Shown piece by piece: positions 49,437-58,457 of a DNA stretch of 64,000 nt. A program made the translations under genes and the position numbers. Source of the DNA: Pantoea cypripedii (GTDB lineage: Bacteria; Pseudomonadota; Gammaproteobacteria; Enterobacterales; Enterobacteriaceae); the NCBI RefSeq assembly GCF_011395035.1, contig NZ_CP024768.1, positions 4,290,893 through 4,354,892 on the forward strand. The letters are read 5' to 3'. Below the pieces are notes generated by a model. The model ran no database searches, was not told the origin of the DNA, and worked only from the letters and a program-made list of their open reading frames with translations. Numbering within the stretch: position 1 is the first letter of the stretch; every line of letters starts with the position of its first letter.

Positions 49437-50138
49437 ATGTTGCAGAAAAGTCAGCGGTCAGGCCAGCACATTATTGCGCTGGCTCTTGTTGGTGTGTGGC
49501 TATCTGCCTGCGCCCTGCCTGCCCGCGCATGGGATGAGGGCAGCCAGCAGAATACGACCAGCGCCAGCTCGCCTGATTATGACGCCATCCTGGCGGAAAA
49601 AATTTCCCAGAATCACCTGACATTGACCGGAAACAACGAGAGAGGCCTGATGGATGCAGCGCTGAACCCGCCGGATGGGGCGGGTGTTAACCTGCATACC
49701 GAAGCCGCCAGCGTTGGCGCGAATCCGTTTGCTAGCCGCCTCTCCGCCGGCTGGCAAATGCCGATGAGTGAGACGATATCCACCGGGCCGATTGCGCAAT
49801 ACGCGGTCGATCCCTCGTCTCTCAACTGCCCGCAATGTGAATTTATCGATCATAACAACCCTGACCAGGTCGCCTCGCTGGGCTGGCGTGTTGATTCCAG
49901 CCTTGGCTGGATAGCGCCCTACGCACAGATTAGCTACAGCCATCAATTGGGGGAGATGAATTTTACCCCACGCAGCGATGAGGGGATTGGGCGGGAAAAC
50001 AATTGGATGGATGTCAGCGTGGGTGCCAATATGCCGCTGGGGCAGCATCTGTCGGCGTTTGCCTCGTTTTCACAAACCGGGGCCATGAGCAGCGGCGAAC
50101 AGTTCATCTATAGCCTGGGCGTCAGCGCCAGCTTTTAG
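49437..50138 (+). CDS. Autotransporter-like outer-membrane beta-barrel protein (short)
   Basis: This 233-residue secreted protein has an N-terminal signal peptide (HIIALALVGVWLSACALPARA), cleaved near residue 31. An Asn/Ser-rich linker follows. The C-terminal 130 residues show alternating amphipathic strands ending SLGVSASF, with the terminal phenylalanine typical of BAM substrates. The barrel part resembles the C-terminal strands of esterase-type autotransporters, but no passenger domain is present. It may be a small porin-like protein or the remnant of an autotransporter. The ATG at 49437 has a CAGGAG site. Confidence 0.72.
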   Translation: MLQKSQRSGQHIIALALVGVWLSACALPARAWDEGSQQNTTSASSPDYDAILAEKISQNHLTLTGNNERGLMDAALNPPDGAGVNLHTEAASVGANPFASRLSAGWQMPMSETISTGPIAQYAVDPSSLNCPQCEFIDHNNPDQVASLGWRVDSSLGWIAPYAQISYSHQLGEMNFTPRSDEGIGRENNWMDVSVGANMPLGQHLSAFASFSQTGAMSSGEQFIYSLGVSASF

Positions 50139-50232
50139 GCGATTCCGCGCGCTAAAACAGGTACACTGCAAGCTCAGCGCCGGACGGAATATCCGGTCCG
50201 GCGCACTGGGCTTGTCAACGTCAGGTTTCTTC

Positions 50233-50769
50233 ATGTCAGTCAAAATCTTAACTTCAACGCTGGTCGGGCTGGATGGCTTTTGTCAGGATCCGCTCGCGAA
50301 ACTGCAACAGGCAGAAAACGGCACGCTGGCGGTGCTGCATCACAACGTACCGGCGTTTTATGCGGTCACGCCACAACGGCTGGCGCAATTGCTGGCGCTG
50401 GAAGCCGCGGCGCAGCAACCCAATGATGTCACGCTGGATGACAGCATGTTTGATAGCCCCAGCGCGCCCATTGCGGCCCCGGTGGGGAAATTTGCCATGT
50501 ATCAGGGCTGGACGCCGGACAACGATTTTCAGCGCCAGGCGGCAATCTGGGGCGTCGCGCTGAGCGAACCGGTAACTCCCGCTGAGCTGGCCACCTTTGT
50601 CGCTTACTGGCAGGCCGAGGGCCGTTTGTTCCATCATGTGCAGTGGCAGCAGAAGCTGGCGCGTAGCGTACAGATGAACCGGGTGGCGAACGGCGGGCAG
50701 CCGAAGCGCGATATCACCCGGATCAGCAATACTGATTATGATATTCCCGATGGTTTTCGAGGTGAATGA
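50233..50769 (+). CDS. dnaT: Primosomal protein DnaT
   Basis: DnaT takes part with PriA, PriB and DnaC in restarting stalled replication forks. The 178-residue protein starts MSVKILTSTLVGLDGFCQDPLAKLQ. It has the C-terminal DnaT domain with FAMYQGWTPDNDFQRQAAIWGV and the basic tail GGQPKRDITRI. The ATG at 50233 corresponds to the E. coli start; an upstream in-frame GTG has no site. Its stop overlaps the dnaC start. Confidence 0.95.
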   Translation: MSVKILTSTLVGLDGFCQDPLAKLQQAENGTLAVLHHNVPAFYAVTPQRLAQLLALEAAAQQPNDVTLDDSMFDSPSAPIAAPVGKFAMYQGWTPDNDFQRQAAIWGVALSEPVTPAELATFVAYWQAEGRLFHHVQWQQKLARSVQMNRVANGGQPKRDITRISNTDYDIPDGFRGE

Positions 50770-51509
50770 TGAAAACGCCGAACGATCTTTTCAGCCGCCT
50801 GAAAAAACTGATGCCGCATGATGTGAAGCCAAAATTCACCAGTGGTGAAGAATTGCTCGCCTGGAATCAGGAGCAGGGCCGTTTACGCTCCGAAGCGATT
50901 GTGCGTGAGAATCGCGCGATGAAGATGCAGCGTATTATGGGGCGCTCGGGCATTCGTGAACTGCATATGAATTGCTCGTTCGATAACTATCGGGTGGAAA
51001 ACGAAGGACAACGCAAAGCGTTGAGCCTGGCGCGCGAGTATGCGGCGGGTTTTGATAACAGCATTTCCAGCTTTGTGTTTTCCGGCCGTCCGGGTACCGG
51101 CAAGAACCATCTGGCCGCGGCTATCGGTAATGATCTGATTCTGCGCGGTAAAAGCGTGCTGATTGTGACCGTAGCGGACCTGATGTCGAGCATGAAAGGC
51201 ACCTTCAGCGGCGGCAGCGATATCACGGAAGAACGCCTGTTGCAGGATCTGAGCCATGTCGATCTGCTGGTGATCGACGAGATCGGTATGCAAAGCGAAT
51301 CACGCTATGAAAAAGTGATCATCAACCAGATTGTCGATCGCCGATCTTCCTCCAAACGGCCAACGGGCATGCTGTCGAACCTCGATCCCGCCGGTATGAA
51401 CACGCTGCTGGGTGAGCGTGTGATGGACCGTATGCGCCTCGGTAACAGCCTGTGGGTACGCTTCGACTGGGAAAGTTACCGCAGCCGCGTGCGCGGCGAT
51501 GAATACTAA
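50769..51509 (+). CDS. dnaC: DNA replication protein DnaC (helicase loader)
   Basis: DnaC is the AAA+ loader that delivers DnaB to oriC and to restart forks. The 246-residue protein has Walker A FSGRPGTGKNHLAAAIG near residue 105 (Asn after the lysine is also found in E. coli DnaC). It has Walker B LLVIDEIGMQ and the C-terminal GERVMDRMRLGNSLWVRFDW. Two ATGs (50766 and 50769) are in frame; the second matches the E. coli start. It is coupled to dnaT. Confidence 0.96.
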   Translation: MKTPNDLFSRLKKLMPHDVKPKFTSGEELLAWNQEQGRLRSEAIVRENRAMKMQRIMGRSGIRELHMNCSFDNYRVENEGQRKALSLAREYAAGFDNSISSFVFSGRPGTGKNHLAAAIGNDLILRGKSVLIVTVADLMSSMKGTFSGGSDITEERLLQDLSHVDLLVIDEIGMQSESRYEKVIINQIVDRRSSSKRPTGMLSNLDPAGMNTLLGERVMDRMRLGNSLWVRFDWESYRSRVRGDEY

Positions 51510-51626
51510 TTCACCTTCCTCACTGCATCAGGGTGCGCCACATCAAAAATGCCAGCAAAGTCTGAGATAAAGCGCACCCGGACACTGCTACACTGAACCT
51601 CTTCTATATTGCCGGGTGAGACAGGC

Positions 51627-52760
51627 ATGAAAGCGACGGGTAAAGGGCCGGCATTATTACGACTGAATAACCTGAAGCGGGTGATGGCGCAGCTGCGTCA
51701 GACGCGCGTAACCTCCCGCCAGGATCTGGCCCTGGCATTAAACCTCAGCAAAAATACCGTTTCGCTGATTGTGGATGATCTGCTGGAGCTGGGGGTGATT
51801 ACCGAGCTGGGGCCGGTCAGTGTTGCCTCTGCCGGACGTCCGAAGATTGAAATATCGCTCAGGCCGGAAAAGCTGAAAAGCGCTGGTATCATGGTAGAAC
51901 GTAAGACGATTCACTGGCGGGTCTGTGACTATTTCTCGCAGGTGATTGCTGAGCAGACCTGGCGTACCGAAACCCATGATCCCACCGCGTTGTTGCAGGA
52001 GCTGGCGGAGTGCTGCCAGACGCTGGCCGCCGCCCATCCTGAGTTAATTGGTATCGCGCTGGGATTTCCGGGCATCGTGGATCCCCAACGTGGCTGGATG
52101 CATTTCTCTTCCCATCTTGGCTGGCAGGACATTGATCTGCTGACGCCACTCAACGCTGAAATCAACCTGCCGCTGCGCATCATGAATAATGTCAAAGCGG
52201 CGGCGCTGCTTCCGGTGCAGCAACTGGCGCTGGATAAAAACCAGGGTCATTTTTACCTGCGTATTGCGGAAGGCATTGGCGGGGCGTTGGTGCAGCTTGG
52301 CGAAGTCTTTACCGGCAGCAGCTGGACCGCAGGAGAAGTGGGGCATCTGACGGTGCAGCCGAATGGTGCGCGTTGCAGCTGCGGGCGTAGTGGTTGCCTG
52401 GAAGCGCTGGTCAGCCTGCCTGCCATTCAACACCAGTTAGCTCAGCGAAAATCGGGTCTGCGCTGGCAAAATCGCGAGAGCGAACCGGCGATTGTCAGTG
52501 CGGTAATGAGTGAGGCTGGTGCGCAGCTCGGTATTGCGTTGAGCCAGGTGATGTTGCTGCTTAACCCCGCCAGCATTATGGTGGATGCGCCGTGGAATGC
52601 GTCACCCGCCTTTGTCCAGGCGGTGCAACAGACGACGCAGGCAAGCACGCTGGCCTTTACCTTTGCCCATACTGCGCTGCATTTTCTGCCGCAGCGCATC
52701 GATCCAGCTAACGGCCTGGCGCTGGCGGTGATTGAGCAGTATGAACAGCGCATGGGATGA
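51627..52760 (+). CDS. ROK-family transcriptional repressor
   Basis: This 377-residue NagC/XylR-type protein has a MarR-like helix-turn-helix at residues 15-60 (VTSRQDLALALNLSKNTVSLIVDDL). A ROK domain follows, with the zinc motif GHLTVQPNGARCSCGRSGCLEA. The ATP-binding DxGxT motif is absent and the usual ND of the catalytic site reads NN (RIMNNVKAAAL), so it is a sensor rather than a kinase. The ATG at 51627 has a GACAGG site. It is convergent with the sugar porter, which it might control. Confidence 0.87.
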   Translation: MKATGKGPALLRLNNLKRVMAQLRQTRVTSRQDLALALNLSKNTVSLIVDDLLELGVITELGPVSVASAGRPKIEISLRPEKLKSAGIMVERKTIHWRVCDYFSQVIAEQTWRTETHDPTALLQELAECCQTLAAAHPELIGIALGFPGIVDPQRGWMHFSSHLGWQDIDLLTPLNAEINLPLRIMNNVKAAALLPVQQLALDKNQGHFYLRIAEGIGGALVQLGEVFTGSSWTAGEVGHLTVQPNGARCSCGRSGCLEALVSLPAIQHQLAQRKSGLRWQNRESEPAIVSAVMSEAGAQLGIALSQVMLLLNPASIMVDAPWNASPAFVQAVQQTTQASTLAFTFAHTALHFLPQRIDPANGLALAVIEQYEQRMG

Positions 52761-52768
52761 AAATCCTG

Positions 52769-52828
52769 CACGATAAATCGCGCCGCTACGGGTTGTGCAA
52801 TCCGTTGTAGCGGCGCGATTTATCGCGC
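52769..52828. repeat. REP-like palindrome pair
   Basis: CACGATAAATCGCGCCGCTA (from 52769) and GTAGCGGCGCGATTTATCGC (from 52807) face each other across 15 bp between the convergent ROK and sugar porter genes. It has the same pair layout as 2541-2615. Confidence 0.85.
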
Positions 52829-52861
52829 TATTTTCAGGCGGTATATCGCCGCCTGAAAGGA

Positions 52862-54325
52862 TTAATGCCGTGGAATATTCAGTGACTCAGCGGATTTGCT
52901 GCTGCTGGTGGCAGCTGGCAGTTCCACATCAACATTAAATTTCTCCAGCACCAGGCCGTGAATTTTCTCCAGCGAGACGCCAGCGGTTTCCGGCAGATAG
53001 CGGAAGGTGAAGAAGTACATGCCAAGCGAGAAAATCGCGAACAGCAGCAGCGGGAATCCACCGTGGAACATATCGAGCAACAGGGGGTTGCTGTTCATGA
53101 TCGGGAAGGTGGAACTGATAATAAAGTTCGCCATCGACATCGCGCAGATGGAGATCCCCACACAGATGGAACGAATTTCGGTCGGGAAGATTTCGCCCAG
53201 CACCGTCCAGACAATCTGGCCCCAGGTCATGCCGAAGAAAATCATATAGGCGAACAGGCCAATCACGGCCAGCAGGCCTGGCAGATGGTAGTAGAAGGCG
53301 ATAAAGGAGTAAGCCAGGCAGATACAGGAGGTGATGGCCCCGAGCAGCAGCAGCTTACGACGCCCGACTTTATCGATCAGCGTCATCCCCGCCAGCACGC
53401 CAATAAATTGGCAAACGGACAGCCAGAAGGTTTGCAGCAGCGCCGAATCCACACTGCCAGAGACATTTTTCAGCAGCGTCGGGCCAAAATACTGAATCAC
53501 GTTGATGCCGCTGATTTGGTTCCCCACCGCCAGACCAATACCAATCACCAGCAATGGCACCGTGGTTTTATCGAGGCGAAAACGCGCCTTGTGCTGACGT
53601 GCTGTTTCATCGGAGAACGAGTGTTTGATTTCGCTAAACACGCTTTCTGCATGTTCGCGGTTGGAGATTTTGGTCAGTGTATCCAGGGCGGCATCGTATT
53701 TGCCTTTCAGCACGTTCCAGCGCGGTGACTCCGGGATAAAGGCGATAAAGAAGATAAACAACGCGCAGGGGACCAGTGCGGTCGCCAGAATATAGCGCCA
53801 GCCCATAGCAATCATCGCTTCCGGTAGCATGGATTTGGTGATGAAGTAGTTGGTCAGCAGCACCACTGATTGTCCGCCGACGCAGCACACCGCATACAGC
53901 GCGGTGGTGCGACCACGGAACTTCGACGGCGACAGCTCTGCCAGATAGATAGGCGAAATCACCGAAGCGAGGCCAATTGCCAGGCCACCGATGATGCGGA
54001 AAAGCACAAATACCGTGAAATTGTGGGCGATGGCGGTGCCGATCACCGAAACGGTGAACAATAAGGCGGTGATGGCGAGCGATTTTTTACGCCCCAGCAC
54101 GTCGCTCAGGCGCGGGGCGATAAAACAGCCCACCAGACTCCCGAGCAGAATGTTAGAAACCGCCCAGCCCGTTTCCGCGGGTGTCAGCTGGAAGTATTCA
54201 CTTAAGGGTTCGATTGCACCGGAGATAATGGAAGAGTCATAGCCCATCAGCAGCCCGCCAAATGCGGCGACAGTGCAGCAGAGAATGACATACTTCATAT
54301 TGTAGCGTTTTTGCCTGGAATCCAT
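52862..54325 (-). CDS. MFS sugar porter (XylE/AraE-type)
   Basis: This 487-residue sugar:H+ symporter of the MFS sugar porter family has the motifs LLMGYDSSIISGAIEPL in TM1, SDVLGRKKSLA in loop 2-3, FIPESPRWNVLKGK at the domain junction, QISGINVIQYFGPTLL in TM7, and FRYLPETAGVSLEKI at the end. A hexose, pentose or polyol is the likely substrate; cyclitols are also possible. The ATG at 54325 has an AAGGGGC site. A LacI-type regulator lies divergently upstream. Confidence 0.88.
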   Translation of the reverse strand: MDSRQKRYNMKYVILCCTVAAFGGLLMGYDSSIISGAIEPLSEYFQLTPAETGWAVSNILLGSLVGCFIAPRLSDVLGRKKSLAITALLFTVSVIGTAIAHNFTVFVLFRIIGGLAIGLASVISPIYLAELSPSKFRGRTTALYAVCCVGGQSVVLLTNYFITKSMLPEAMIAMGWRYILATALVPCALFIFFIAFIPESPRWNVLKGKYDAALDTLTKISNREHAESVFSEIKHSFSDETARQHKARFRLDKTTVPLLVIGIGLAVGNQISGINVIQYFGPTLLKNVSGSVDSALLQTFWLSVCQFIGVLAGMTLIDKVGRRKLLLLGAITSCICLAYSFIAFYYHLPGLLAVIGLFAYMIFFGMTWGQIVWTVLGEIFPTEIRSICVGISICAMSMANFIISSTFPIMNSNPLLLDMFHGGFPLLLFAIFSLGMYFFTFRYLPETAGVSLEKIHGLVLEKFNVDVELPAATSSSKSAESLNIPRH

Positions 54326-54727
54326 AGTTATAGCCCCTTGTCTCTACCGCCTGAACGTTGCATGTCCAGAAAGAGGAATGTTGTAGGTTGTCGATGTTCC
54401 GTGTATTCACGCAGGGTACTCGCAGTGAAATATATTTTCTAAATGGATATTTTTGGATCATTTTTTCCGAAATGTGTGAGCGGGGTTGCGAAAATTGCTG
54501 TCATGGATAAGGGAGAGAAGGTTTATGCGGATGAAATGATAGGTTTTTTGTCATTACCTTCTGACAGGGATGTTGCCTTTCTTGTTTTTTACTGGAATTT
54601 TTCTGAAATTTTCATTCTGAAATGTTGCCCTTTTCCCTGCCGGTAATTCCGCCTGGGCACGGTTTCATTTTTTGCCGGGCAGCAGGCATAATACGTTGAT
54701 TGAAAGGCCGTCTTTGCGGACATCGCG
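54326..54727. other. Intergenic region between the sugar porter and LacI genes
   Basis: About 400 bp, AT-rich compared with its flanks, between divergent genes. It must hold both promoters. A CATAAT hexamer at 54687 could be the -10 of the regulator. I see no convincing operator palindrome or gene; a 67-codon open stretch at 54443 has no ribosome site. Confidence 0.45.
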
Positions 54728-55720
54728 ATGAAAACGCAGCGCATCACCCTGGATGATATTGCCACCCTGGCGGGGGTCACCAAGATGACGGTGAGCCGAT
54801 ATTTACGCACGCCGGAAAAAGTGAAAACGGAAACGGCCGACAAAATTGCCAGCGTTATTGCCGAAATCGGCTACACGCCCGATCCGGACAACCTCGCCCT
54901 GAGCAGTGCCAGCCCGCCACGCATTGGTGTGCTGATCCCTTCCTTTAATAATCAAATCTTTGCCGATTTGCTGGCCGGGATTGAATCGGTGACCAGTGCG
55001 CAAGGCTACCAAACGCTGGTGGTCAATTATGACTACAACCCGCAGCGGGAAGAGGAGCAGATTGCCACGGTGCTGGCATTGAATATCAAGGGCCTGATCC
55101 TTACCGAGTCCGTGCACACCATCCGGGCGGAAAAATACCTCAAGGCTGCCACCATTCCGGTGGCGGAAGTGATGGGACTGACTGAAACGCGCGATCGCAT
55201 TAATGTCGGGTTCGACAACTATCGTGCGGGCTACGACATGACGGCAATGCTGCTGGCGAGTGGCAAAAAACGCGTGATCTATTTTGGCTCCATGTCGGAC
55301 CGGCGTGATGAGCAACGTTATGCTGGTTATTGCGATGCGGTGGCCGCGGCGGGTTTGCCTGCCGGGCGCATTGTGCCAAACAAGGTGTCATCAGTATCGA
55401 TTGGTACTGGCATGATGACGCTGGCGCGCCAGCTCTACCCGGAGATGGATGCGATTCTCTGCACCAATGATGACCTGGCGGTCGGCGTATTGCAGGAATG
55501 CCATGCGGCGGGTATCGCGGTGCCACAGTCGATGGCGATTGCCGGTTTTCATGGGTTAGAGATTGGTCAGGTCACCACGCCTCGCCTCGCCAGCGTGATT
55601 ACGCCGCGCTTTGAAATGGGCAAAGTGGCCACCGAAATCGTGATTAAAAAGATCAATCACCTGCCGACCATCGAGCAGGTCAATCTGCACTATCGCCTGT
55701 CGATGGGTGCCACCATCTGA
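54728..55720 (+). CDS. LacI-family regulator, GntR/IdnR-like
   Basis: This 330-residue LacI/GalR protein has the N-terminal helix-turn-helix ITLDDIATLAGVTKMTVSRYLRTPE. Its effector domain resembles E. coli GntR in several stretches: IGVLIPSFNNQIFADLLAGI, GLILTESVHT, ILCTNDDLAVGVLQECHAAG and AIAGFHGLEIGQV. It is divergent from a sugar porter, which it probably regulates. A gluconate- or idonate-like effector is suggested by the family resemblance only. Confidence 0.86.
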   Translation: MKTQRITLDDIATLAGVTKMTVSRYLRTPEKVKTETADKIASVIAEIGYTPDPDNLALSSASPPRIGVLIPSFNNQIFADLLAGIESVTSAQGYQTLVVNYDYNPQREEEQIATVLALNIKGLILTESVHTIRAEKYLKAATIPVAEVMGLTETRDRINVGFDNYRAGYDMTAMLLASGKKRVIYFGSMSDRRDEQRYAGYCDAVAAAGLPAGRIVPNKVSSVSIGTGMMTLARQLYPEMDAILCTNDDLAVGVLQECHAAGIAVPQSMAIAGFHGLEIGQVTTPRLASVITPRFEMGKVATEIVIKKINHLPTIEQVNLHYRLSMGATI

Positions 55721-55743
55721 AACACCTGAACTGTTGCATATGA

Positions 55744-55775
55744 CCGTAACGGCGCGATTTATCGCGCCGTTACGG
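55744..55775. repeat. REP-like 32-bp palindrome
   Basis: CCGTAACGGCGCGAT and ATCGCGCCGTTACGG face each other, making a nearly perfect 32-bp palindrome between the convergent LacI and acyltransferase genes. It is a symmetrical version of the REP unit seen elsewhere and could terminate both genes. Confidence 0.85.
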
Positions 55776-55783
55776 ATGGTGTG

Positions 55784-56818
55784 TCAGTCGCGCGCGGCAC
55801 TGCCTGCAATGGGTGGCGGCGTGTGATGCGCACGTTTCAGGAAGCGGCTTTCCAGCAGATTCCACGAGGTATAAGCCAGCGCCACGGTAATCACAATCGT
55901 CATCAGCAGGCCGAGGAAGGCGTTAGCGTTGAAGACGCCAAAGTGCTGCAACACCTGAATAATCGGCCAGTGGTAAAGGTACATGCCGTAAGACAGGTCA
56001 CCGTACTGGCTGATTTTGATCTCGCTACACAGGTTGGTGCAGAACAGAATCACCACCGAAGAGAAGGCGATTGGCTCCACCAGGAAGGAATAATCGGTGC
56101 CTTTGAACAGCAGAAACACCACCAGTGAAATGATGGTGATTTCTTTCAGCCGATCAAACGTGGGCTGGTGGGTCGCCAGCAGGCTGCCAAAGAAGAAGTA
56201 GGAAGAGAGCGAAATGAACTGTTTCGCCAGCGTGTCGGCTTTAGCTCCGGTATACACCACCGTGAAGTAAAAGAACCAGGCACAGGAGATGAAGAAAATC
56301 GCCCCCCAGACTTTCAGCGGGTTTTTCTTCATCAGCGGCAGCACGAAGGGCAGCAGCACGTAGAGACTCAGCTCGGCTTTAATCGTCCACAGCGAGCCAT
56401 CCAGCGGCTGGTTCGGGTTGCTGGTGAACACGCCCGGCAGTGATGGCTGGATGAAGTTGAGGAACGAGAAGTTCGCTATCAGATACTTGACGGTTTCTTT
56501 GTTTTTCAGAAAATCGACAATCGGCAGCGTCGTCAGGCACAGGCCAATCACGAAGCACATAATCACCACGAATATATACGCGGGTAAAATTCGTTGCGCA
56601 CGTTTAATAAAATAAGAGGTGAGTGATTTACTTCTTAAGTAACTTTTTGCAATAAGAAAACCACTTATTGCGAAAAATCCTTTTACGGCAAAATCACTAT
56701 TCAGAAAGTGAGCAAGGAAACGAATGTCAGGATTTCTGGTTACTTCTGCCGAATGCACCAGTAACACGATAAAGGCGAGCGATAGTCGGACGATGTCGAA
56801 GTTATTTTTTTCGTTCAT
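55784..56818 (-). CDS. Acyltransferase-3 family membrane protein
   Basis: This 344-residue integral membrane acyltransferase belongs to the AT3 (OafA/ExoZ-like) family. It begins NNFDIVRLSLAFIVLLVHSAEVT, which contains the family's R…H pattern in TM1. FAVKGFFAISGFLIAKSYLR, an RAQRILPAY-type loop and about ten hydrophobic segments follow. Such enzymes O-acetylate or succinylate surface sugars. The ATG at 56818 is preceded by a weak site. GC content falls in its N-terminal half. It is 237 bp downstream of the EpsG-like gene on the same strand. Confidence 0.87.
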   Translation of the reverse strand: MNEKNNFDIVRLSLAFIVLLVHSAEVTRNPDIRFLAHFLNSDFAVKGFFAISGFLIAKSYLRSKSLTSYFIKRAQRILPAYIFVVIMCFVIGLCLTTLPIVDFLKNKETVKYLIANFSFLNFIQPSLPGVFTSNPNQPLDGSLWTIKAELSLYVLLPFVLPLMKKNPLKVWGAIFFISCAWFFYFTVVYTGAKADTLAKQFISLSSYFFFGSLLATHQPTFDRLKEITIISLVVFLLFKGTDYSFLVEPIAFSSVVILFCTNLCSEIKISQYGDLSYGMYLYHWPIIQVLQHFGVFNANAFLGLLMTIVITVALAYTSWNLLESRFLKRAHHTPPPIAGSAARD

Positions 56819-57024
56819 ATCTGCATTCTTTCATTGAGTGACGTTGCGCCAGTGAAATCATTAATAAACTTCACGTGAGTTGTTAGGAATAATCCGATCA
56901 CTGCTGACGCAGATGTTCAGCTATTAAAGTTTTAAAAGATTCAAAATGCAAGCAATGGCCCGAAGAGGAAAGATATTCGGACTTTCCTTATGTGTCTATC
57001 GGGCTATTCTTAAATAGAAGCGAA

Positions 57025-57057
57025 GCGCTGACGCAGTTAACGTCAGCGCATTTTTTT
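57025..57057. terminator. Terminator at the end of the EpsG-like gene
   Basis: GCGCTGACG / CGTCAGCGC (57025-57033 and 57041-57049) with a 7-nt loop is followed by seven T residues on the plus strand. It touches the stop codon of the minus-strand EpsG-like gene. On the minus strand the tail is TTCGCTTC, weaker than on the plus strand. Confidence 0.65.
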
Positions 57058-58189
57058 AGCGGAACAACTGGAAGGTACGTGAAACCTGGTAGCCGGTGAT
57101 CGACTGCTTGCTTGAAATAGTATTGTAATAAAGATAGTAAAGAACCATTAATACCGTCACGCCTACCGCCAGAACCTTCATGAATTTCTTCGTTTCCCAG
57201 ATACACAGGGAAATAAGGACGGGTTCTACCTGCAATAAATAGTTGGCCAGACGTCCACCGGACGCATAATCCTGCAGGGCCATCCTCAAACCACTACCAA
57301 TCGCAAAGGTAATGACCAGGATGTAGTAAAGACGGAATTTCTCTTCCTCGAAATTCTTTATTTTGTCGCTCAGCAACAGGAAGCTGAAGATGAAGACGAA
57401 GCCAATATTTTTCAGGTTGGAAAGGGTGATGATGCCCTGTTCCTGCGCGGAGTCCTGGTTGGCGTAGCCCATTGCCCTGTCGCCTAACGAACCCAGATGG
57501 CTTGAGAGGGCAGAGATTAACGCCGAACTGCCCATAAAGGCCAATGGCAGGCTGGCCAGCACGATAAGTATCGGGATGTACTTATGTTTCTTCACGATCA
57601 GCGCTATCGGCACCAGCAACGCGACAATGCCGGTGGCGTGGCTGATAAACGACAGAATAAAGGTGGTGATCATGCCCGATTTACTTCTGCGTGCGAAATG
57701 ATAAACAAAACCCATTAAAAATGCCGAGCACAAACCAAAGCGAATCTGGTTCATGTCTTTATTGATAAACAGGTGAGCAGAGTAAACGGCCAGGGCGACT
57801 AACGGGATCGGTGTCAGCTTGCGGAAATAATGTGCGTTGACGCAGACGGCAATCACAGTAAAGACAAAGATAAAGATGTCCGGATTGGCCGTAAATATTC
57901 GGGTAACACCTGCAATGGCATAAATAGCCGGTTCATAGCGGAAGTTGACCACCGCATTCCAGAATCCATCGATAATAATCTGATCGATAAACTGTGAGAA
58001 GAACTGGCGATACTGTAAATCATCCAGACCGGTGCCAAGACCACGAATTCCACCAAAGGTAAAAAGCACGACCACGGCAACAAAATAAAGATATAATCTG
58101 AGTCGTGCTGTGTTTTCATCTTTACTAAGCATGACTTCAACAATTGCCACGAAGGTCAATGTCAGGCTTATGATCCAGTAAATTCCCAT
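57056..58189 (-). CDS. EpsG-family polysaccharide polymerase-like membrane protein
   Basis: This 377-residue protein has about ten membrane segments and resembles the EpsG/Wzy-like family. IRGLGTGLDDLQYRQFF near residue 50, NKDMNQIRFGLCSAFLMGFVYHFA and FISHATGIVALLVP are typical of polymerases that chain sugar repeat units. It stands alone with an acyltransferase, without glycosyltransferases, flippase or export genes. It may modify an envelope glycan made elsewhere. The ATG at 58189 is used; a GTG two codons earlier is possible. Confidence 0.8.
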   Translation of the reverse strand: MGIYWIISLTLTFVAIVEVMLSKDENTARLRLYLYFVAVVVLFTFGGIRGLGTGLDDLQYRQFFSQFIDQIIIDGFWNAVVNFRYEPAIYAIAGVTRIFTANPDIFIFVFTVIAVCVNAHYFRKLTPIPLVALAVYSAHLFINKDMNQIRFGLCSAFLMGFVYHFARRSKSGMITTFILSFISHATGIVALLVPIALIVKKHKYIPILIVLASLPLAFMGSSALISALSSHLGSLGDRAMGYANQDSAQEQGIITLSNLKNIGFVFIFSFLLLSDKIKNFEEEKFRLYYILVITFAIGSGLRMALQDYASGGRLANYLLQVEPVLISLCIWETKKFMKVLAVGVTVLMVLYYLYYNTISSKQSITGYQVSRTFQLFR

Positions 58190-58457
58190 GGTCACAGATT
58201 CTTATAGTTTAAAATTTACTTATAACATAGGGTGTTGTTAACGTAAACATGAGAAAAGTCTAATTTTTTCTGGTCCATAATTATATTGGATGAAAATGAA
58301 CAGCAATATTTGCTACCTTTCTCTGTAGATTGATTTGGACTTATTATAAAGTCAGGTTTTTTCTTCTGGGATTGGATTCTGCGGCAGGGGGCGTGCCGTT
58401 GTGGTGAGCTGCCGGAGCGCTTGTTGTTGTTTTCATTCAGGATTTGGAGCCAGAAAG

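Noticed and set aside
54443..54646. A 67-codon frame between the sugar porter and LacI genes
   Set aside because: No ribosome site, no recognisable motif, and it lies in a promoter region between divergent genes.
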